Origin: JACQZO01 sp964512325
Lineage (GTDB): Bacteria > Patescibacteriota > Gracilibacteria > RBG-16-42-10
Direction of reading: 5' to 3'
Length of the DNA: 9,580 nucleotides
Assembly: GCA_964512325.1 (NCBI GenBank)
Contig: CAZEGN010000026.1
Location: forward strand, 1 to 9,580
Below the pieces are notes generated by a model. That model saw nothing but the letters and a program-made list of their open reading frames with translations, was not told where the DNA came from and did not search any database. Numbering within the stretch: the first letter of the stretch is position 1; the number at the start of each line of letters is the position of its first letter. Made by a program: the position numbers and the translations under genes. Of the stretch, positions 5,941 through 9,580 are shown piece after piece.

Positions 5941-6906
5941 ATGATAAGAATACTTGTGAGCAAAAAGTTTATAATTTTACTAGTCGTATTGGGATCATTG
6001 GTTGTGGAGTTGCTGGTTTTAGCAACCATTATTCCACCAACGACACGAGCATATCTGTACATTAGCCTTCTCTTGATTGTTGTCGGCTATTTAAATGTGC
6101 AAGTGATGCGCATGCTGCTGCAGAAACAGAAGAGAAAAACTAACACTGTAGTATCTCAGCCGACTGAGAAGCTTCTGACCAGTTTGGCGGTGGCTGAAAA
6201 AATTCAGAAATATCTTTTGCCTGCTAATGGCCTTAATTTGCCTGGAATTGAATTTTATGCACGCTCAAGGCCGTCTGAACATATCAGTGGAGATTTCTAT
6301 CAGGTAATTGCCCTGGATGAAAGTAAAACGTTAATAGCAATTGGTGATGCTGCTGGCCATGGTTTGCCGTCAGCTTTGGTGAGTATTATGGTAGATACGC
6401 TGCTTCATGCATATGCACAAGAGAAAGATCTAGAACGGATGCTTAGTCAGGTAAATCACATTCTTTACCAGAGAATTGATCCCAGTCTTTTTTCAACTTT
6501 GTTAGTAATGGTTTGGGATAGTAAAAAAGAACAGATGACATTATGTTCTGCTGGTTTTGGACGCATTGCATGTTTTGATAGAGCTAAAAATGCTTTATCA
6601 ACTATGAAAACTGGTGGCGTGGCATTGGGAATGATACCTCATATTGGGGGACATGTTGTCCAGCAAACATTCTCTTTGGCTCCTCAGGATGCTTTGATTC
6701 TGTCTACCGATGGTATTCTTGATATGCGTAATCCCTTAGGTGAACGCTTGGGCTATACACAGTGGACAAAAGTAATTGAAAAACATGTTACCAAAGAAAG
6801 TGCTGAGCAGATATTTAATGCGATTTCGGATGATTTGTTGGCATTTGCTGGGACAGCGAAGCAAGTGGACGACATAACATTGATGATTATTCGGCGCACA
6901 TGCTAA
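5941..6906 (+). CDS. Membrane-anchored SpoIIE/RsbU-like PP2C serine phosphatase
   Basis: A 321-residue phosphatase expected to remove the phosphate from the STAS protein encoded two genes downstream and so release it to bind the kinase. Two hydrophobic segments (about 10-32 and 37-59) anchor it in the membrane with only a very short external link, so there is no obvious extracellular sensor domain. A basic stretch and the helix starting near residue 78 (LAVAEKIQKYLLP) lead into the SpoIIE-type PP2C domain (about 84-320). Metal and active-site motifs are intact: SGDFY with D118, GDAAGHG with D136, STDG with D257, and VDD with D310/D311. The usual NAGH motif reads SAGF (203-206). An in-frame GTG at 5956 is an alternative start if transcription begins after the ATG. 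Its 3' end overlaps the kinase gene by seven bases. The promoter at 5929-5937 follows the hppA terminator directly. Confidence 0.9.
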   Translation: MIRILVSKKFIILLVVLGSLVVELLVLATIIPPTTRAYLYISLLLIVVGYLNVQVMRMLLQKQKRKTNTVVSQPTEKLLTSLAVAEKIQKYLLPANGLNLPGIEFYARSRPSEHISGDFYQVIALDESKTLIAIGDAAGHGLPSALVSIMVDTLLHAYAQEKDLERMLSQVNHILYQRIDPSLFSTLLVMVWDSKKEQMTLCSAGFGRIACFDRAKNALSTMKTGGVALGMIPHIGGHVVQQTFSLAPQDALILSTDGILDMRNPLGERLGYTQWTKVIEKHVTKESAEQIFNAISDDLLAFAGTAKQVDDITLMIIRRTC

Positions 6907-7349
6907 AAACATCTAGGTTACAGCTTCACATTTCGCGTTCGTCATATAGCCCGCAAGAATTACGCCTGCAAATAGAGAGTTTTTTGGTCAAATGCTTGAC
7001 AGACAATGTGTGGTTACATCGCATGCAAATGGTTGCTAGTGAAATAATTGCTAATAGCTGTGAGCATCGTTTTGACGATGATTATGTTGACTTTGTTATG
7101 ACAACGACCTGCTTTAAAGATAAAGTGCGCATTCAAATACTTCTTGAAGATTACAGTAATCTGCTGATTATGCAGCGTTACAATAACTTGGTGGATGCTG
7201 TAAAAAAACACAAACTGGGAAAAAGCAATGCACGTGGAGTGCATGGTAGAGGACTACATATCATTTTAAACTGGACAGATAGAGTAGATTTTAGTAAAAA
7301 GCGTTCAGGTGGGCTTAAACTCAGGGCAGTTAAAACAATTGTTTTATGA
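6900..7349 (+). CDS. RsbW-like GHKL serine kinase/anti-sigma-type regulator
   Basis: A 149-residue single-domain HATPase_c protein of the RsbW/SpoIIAB kind, which phosphorylates a STAS antagonist and otherwise holds a target protein. The N-box is ASEIIANSCEH, with E48 and N52 as the Mg-ATP residues. D84 is in the next ATP motif, which here reads DYS instead of the common DxG. The G-rich lid is ARGVHGRGLHII (111-122). The length fits the family. It starts within the phosphatase gene (seven-base overlap) and its TGA overlaps the next ATG as ATGA, so all three genes are likely translated together. The target is not visible: it may be a sigma factor, but many such kinases control other proteins. 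Assignment rests on motifs and gene order. Confidence 0.8.
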   Translation: MLKTSRLQLHISRSSYSPQELRLQIESFLVKCLTDNVWLHRMQMVASEIIANSCEHRFDDDYVDFVMTTTCFKDKVRIQILLEDYSNLLIMQRYNNLVDAVKKHKLGKSNARGVHGRGLHIILNWTDRVDFSKKRSGGLKLRAVKTIVL

Positions 7350-7575
7350 CGCCGTTTTCATTTCAAATTAGTGACTACATGATCAATGAGTCACCATGCA
7401 AACTAATTAAACTCAAAGGAGAGCTAGATGAGAGCAATGTCGATCATCATGCTGAGACTTTATATGAGTTGATTCGAGTTGTTCCTAAAGGCACCCACTT
7501 TGTGCTTGATGGTAAAGATTTGACCTATCTTAATAGCAAAGCGATTGGTTATTTAACTGATTGGTATAATAAGCT
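7346..7575 (+). CDS. STAS-domain anti-sigma antagonist-like protein (truncated by gap)
   Basis: The first 76 residues of a STAS-domain protein like RsbV/SpoIIAA. KLIKLKGELDESN (19-31) matches the start of the fold (beta strand then GELD). FVLDGKDLTYLNSKAIGYL (52-70) matches the conserved phospho-acceptor loop, where S64 is the likely phosphorylated serine. It overlaps the kinase gene by four bases (ATGA) and completes the phosphatase-kinase-antagonist set. The coding sequence runs into the N block at 7576, so its length and any following gene are unknown. A STAS protein of this type is usually around 100-120 residues. Confidence 0.8.
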
Positions 7576-7675
7576 NNNNNNNNNNNNNNNNNNNNNNNNN
7601 NNNNNNNNNNNNNNNNNNNNNNNNNNNNNNNNNNNNNNNNNNNNNNNNNNNNNNNNNNNNNNNNNNNNNNNNNNN
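7576..7675. other. Assembly gap, exactly 100 N
   Basis: A run of 100 undetermined bases. A round 100 commonly stands for a scaffold join of unknown size, so the true distance between the STAS gene and rplA may be larger. The two flanks converge on it. Confidence 0.98.
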
Positions 7676-7679
7676 TGAT

Positions 7680-8366
7680 TTATTGAGTAAAAGCGAGCTT
7701 AATGCCAGGTCCCATAGTTGTGGTTAAGGTGACGCTATTAATATAGGTTCCTTTAACTCCTGTAGGGCGAACTGCTTTAATTGCTTCAATTACTGTCTTA
7801 ATGTTCTCAACTAATTTGTCAGCACCAAAAGACACTTTGCCGCCAATTACATGCAGATTGCCTTGAGGGTCATTGCGGAATTCCACACGCCCTTTTTTGA
7901 TTTCAGCAATTGTGCCTGTGATATCAGTGGTTACTGTGCCTGCTTTTGGATTAGGCATGAGGCCCTTTGTACCAAGAACCTTACCAAGCTTAGCCATTTT
8001 TCTCATGGCTTCGGGAGTAGCAATTGCTACATCAAAGTCAACCCAGTTTTCTTTTGCTACCTTTTCAATCAAGTCATCCGCACCGGCAAAATCAGCGCCC
8101 GCTTGCTTTGCTTTTTCTACCTCGTCTTCTGACACGAAGGCAGCAATAACTTTGCTTTTTCCACTACCGTGCGGAAGACTAACTGTGCTTCGCACTTGCT
8201 GATCTGGATACTTAGGATCAATGTTGAGATTGAAATGTACTTCCACTGTGCTATCAAACTTGGTAATGCTAGTGCTGACTAATAGTGCACAAGCCTCTTC
8301 TAGAGAGTACTTTTGTGTGCGGTTTACTTTGGCAGCAGCATCACGATATTTCTTTGAACGAGTCAT
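7680..8366 (-). CDS. rplA: Ribosomal protein L1 (uL1)
   Basis: Large-subunit protein that binds 23S rRNA in the L1 stalk, moves E-site tRNA and, in characterised bacteria, represses its own operon. At 228 residues it is full length. It has the N-terminal SKKYRDA stretch, domain II from about 66 to 155, and the signature LGKVLGTKGLMPNPKAGTVT (127-146). The C-terminal TTTMGPGIKL (215-224) is typical. The start follows rplK by an 11-base spacer in which GATTAATT occurs twice (once across the rplK stop); no Shine-Dalgarno sequence is present. The stop lies four bases from the assembly gap, so what follows in the operon cannot be seen. Confidence 0.97.
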   Translation of the reverse strand: MTRSKKYRDAAAKVNRTQKYSLEEACALLVSTSITKFDSTVEVHFNLNIDPKYPDQQVRSTVSLPHGSGKSKVIAAFVSEDEVEKAKQAGADFAGADDLIEKVAKENWVDFDVAIATPEAMRKMAKLGKVLGTKGLMPNPKAGTVTTDITGTIAEIKKGRVEFRNDPQGNLHVIGGKVSFGADKLVENIKTVIEAIKAVRPTGVKGTYINSVTLTTTMGPGIKLAFTQ

Positions 8367-8377
8367 AAATTAATCAA

Positions 8378-8803
8378 TTAATCTTCCACCGTAATTCCCA
8401 TACTGCGCGCGGTACCTGCGATCATGCGAATTGCTTGATCGACAGAGGTGGTATTGAGGTCAGTCATTTTAGCCTCAGCGATTTTACGTAATTGCGCAGT
8501 TGTTATTTTGCCCACTTTAGTCTTGTTTGGTTCACCTGAACCTTTTTCTAACTTGATTTCTTTCAAAATCAAAACTGAAGCAGGTGGTGTTTTAAGAATA
8601 AAGTCGAATGAGCGATCAGCATAAATTGTGATAATTGCAGGAACGAGCACATCGCCCATTTCCCTGGTCTTTTCATTAAATTGCTGACAGAACTGTTGAA
8701 TATTAATACCGTGGGGACCAAGAGCAGTTCCAATTGGAGGAGCAGGATTTGCCTTGCCAGCCTTCGCCTGGATTTTTACTCTGACCAAAACTTTTTTAGC
8801 CAT
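8378..8803 (-). CDS. rplK: Ribosomal protein L11 (uL11)
   Basis: Protein of the GTPase-associated centre that binds the 23S rRNA thiostrepton loop and contacts elongation factors. At 141 residues it has the standard bacterial length. The proline-rich N-terminal domain includes NPAPPIGTALGPHGINI (19-35). The C-terminal RNA-binding domain includes KVGKITTAQLRKIAE and ends with RMIAGTARSMGI. It lies 10 bases after the nusG stop and 11 bases before rplA. The spacer and the end of nusG contain a TATAAT box that could start a separate transcript here. No Shine-Dalgarno site is seen. Confidence 0.98.
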   Translation of the reverse strand: MAKKVLVRVKIQAKAGKANPAPPIGTALGPHGINIQQFCQQFNEKTREMGDVLVPAIITIYADRSFDFILKTPPASVLILKEIKLEKGSGEPNKTKVGKITTAQLRKIAEAKMTDLNTTSVDQAIRMIAGTARSMGITVED

Positions 8804-8812
8804 AGAAAATTA

Positions 8813-8842
8813 ATTATACTTTTTTAATTTGAGTGAACTCAA
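8813..8842 (-). promoter_or_regulatory. Possible internal promoter before rplK
   Basis: On the minus strand TTGAGT (8842-8837), an 18-base spacer and TATAAT (8818-8813, overlapping the nusG stop codon) form a promoter-like pair. The box ends 9 bases before the rplK ATG, so the leader would be only a few bases. The -35 half is part of a small dyad (TTGAGT, two bases, ACTCAA at 8829-8842). AT-rich ends of genes can produce such boxes by chance. Confidence 0.35.
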
Positions 8843-9356
8843 GTTCAACTGGAGTTTCACGATTGAAGATAGACACAAGAACTTTAATTTTGCCCTTATT
8901 TTCATCGATTTCACTGATTGTGCCTTGGTAACCCGCAAAAGGACCTTCGGTGATGGCGACAACTTCAGCAATGGCAAAGTTTGCCTTAAACTTAGGTTCC
9001 TTCATGCCCATACGCTTGCGAATGCGCTTAATCTCATCGTCACTGACAGCAACTGGAATGATTCCAGAACCAATAAAGCCAGTAACATTAGGAGTGTTGC
9101 GTACCACAAACCAAGACTCATCAGTAACAATCATATTTACCAAGACATATCCGGGAAACATTCGTTTTTCCACAAGTTTCTGTTCGCCTTTTTTTACTTC
9201 AATTTGAGTTTCCTTTGGTACGATCACATCGAAGATAAAATCTTGCATGTTCATTGTTTCGATACGCTGCCTTAACGCTTCCGCTACAGCATCCTCGTAG
9301 CCGGAATAAGTGTGAAGCACGTACCATTTGCGCCCTTGACTCTCTTGCTTTGCCAT
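8814..9356 (-). CDS. nusG: Transcription elongation/termination factor NusG
   Basis: Binds RNA polymerase to increase processivity and links it to Rho or the ribosome. At 180 residues it is the standard compact form. The NGN domain (about 8-115) has the signatures GRKWYVLHTYSGYED (8-22) and EKRMFPGYVLV (63-73). The KOW domain (about 128-180) has VAITEGPFAGYQGTI (133-147) and the closing NRETPVELEFTQIKKV. There is no extra inserted domain. It begins one base after the secE stop (TAAT then ATG), which suggests coupled translation, and has no Shine-Dalgarno sequence. The secE-nusG-rplK-rplA order is the conserved bacterial one. Confidence 0.98.
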   Translation of the reverse strand: MAKQESQGRKWYVLHTYSGYEDAVAEALRQRIETMNMQDFIFDVIVPKETQIEVKKGEQKLVEKRMFPGYVLVNMIVTDESWFVVRNTPNVTGFIGSGIIPVAVSDDEIKRIRKRMGMKEPKFKANFAIAEVVAITEGPFAGYQGTISEIDENKGKIKVLVSIFNRETPVELEFTQIKKV

Positions 9357-9357
9357 A

Positions 9358-9558
9358 TTAGCGAGCGGTTAAAAAATTGGAGAGATAGTCGTAACCGTGT
9401 GAGAACAAGTAGTCTAAAGCAGTAATAAATACTAGCATTACTATGCTAATACCCAATACTAATAGAGTGCTGTTTATGGCTTGCGAACGAGTGGGCCACG
9501 CCACTTTTCGTAACTCCTCGATAGAATCACGAATGTAATTGCTAATACTACGAATCAT
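9358..9558 (-). CDS. secE: Preprotein translocase subunit SecE
   Basis: Small essential clamp of the SecYEG protein-export channel in the inner membrane. The 66 residues give the short single-helix form found in most bacteria. An amphipathic N-terminal helix (about 8-20) ends in the family hallmark ELRKVAWPTR (15-24), followed by one transmembrane helix (about 30-52) and a short tail. The start is the first ATG. The 22 bases between it and the window end stay open in frame but contain no other start, and they show no ribosome-binding site. Upstream context (often tufA or rpmG) is outside the window. Confidence 0.95.
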   Translation of the reverse strand: MIRSISNYIRDSIEELRKVAWPTRSQAINSTLLVLGISIVMLVFITALDYLFSHGYDYLSNFLTAR

Positions 9559-9580
9559 ACGGATTTTTAAAAAGGCCTGT

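Noticed and set aside
7873..8202. 109-residue plus-strand ORF opposite rplA
   Set aside because: It is an antisense shadow of the ribosomal protein gene.

Overview
The window is bacterial DNA that leans A+T-rich, uses the standard code (TAA and TGA act as stops) and has ATG at every start I accept. A run of exactly 100 Ns (7576-7675) marks it as part of a draft scaffold. No accepted gene has a recognisable Shine-Dalgarno sequence, and several -10-like boxes sit almost against the start codon. That, a GC-rich hairpin fused to the CCA end of a tRNA, and the compact layout would fit a Patescibacteria/CPR-type or similar reduced lineage. This assignment is a weak inference: no 16S or other diagnostic marker is present.

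Layout. (1) 1-27: the 3' end of a tRNA, followed by a hairpin and a short G-rich stretch. (2) 188-1426 (+): a PLP-dependent diaminopimelate decarboxylase (lysA), making lysine from meso-DAP. (3) 1431-3376 (-): a two-gene unit, a TIM-barrel sugar isomerase/AP-endonuclease-like protein followed, with a TAATG overlap, by an RlmI/RlmK-like rRNA methyltransferase. It converges on lysA with only 4 bases between the stops. (4) 3377-3787: an intergenic region holding a short one-helix membrane ORF (3467-3634) and a 114-base imperfect inverted repeat (3633-3746) whose right arm contains the likely -35 box of the next gene. (5) 3788-5839 (+): a membrane-bound proton-pumping pyrophosphatase (hppA) with the K+-independent signature, closed by a strong rho-independent terminator (5866-5899). 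(6) 5941-7575 (+): three overlapping genes forming a partner-switching module: membrane-anchored SpoIIE/RsbU-like PP2C phosphatase, RsbW-like GHKL kinase, and RsbV-like STAS protein cut off by the gap. (7) 7680-9558 (-): secE-nusG-rplK-rplA, the conserved translocation/transcription/ribosome cluster, whose downstream end (where rplJ-rplL would be expected) runs into the same gap.

Most genes are housekeeping. The parts most worth a second look are the partner-switching module with no visible target, the inverted repeat overlapping the hppA promoter, the window-wide absence of Shine-Dalgarno sites with -10 boxes abutting start codons, and two enzymes with substitutions at expected catalytic or metal positions. 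I see no clearly new defence, mobile or biosynthetic system here.
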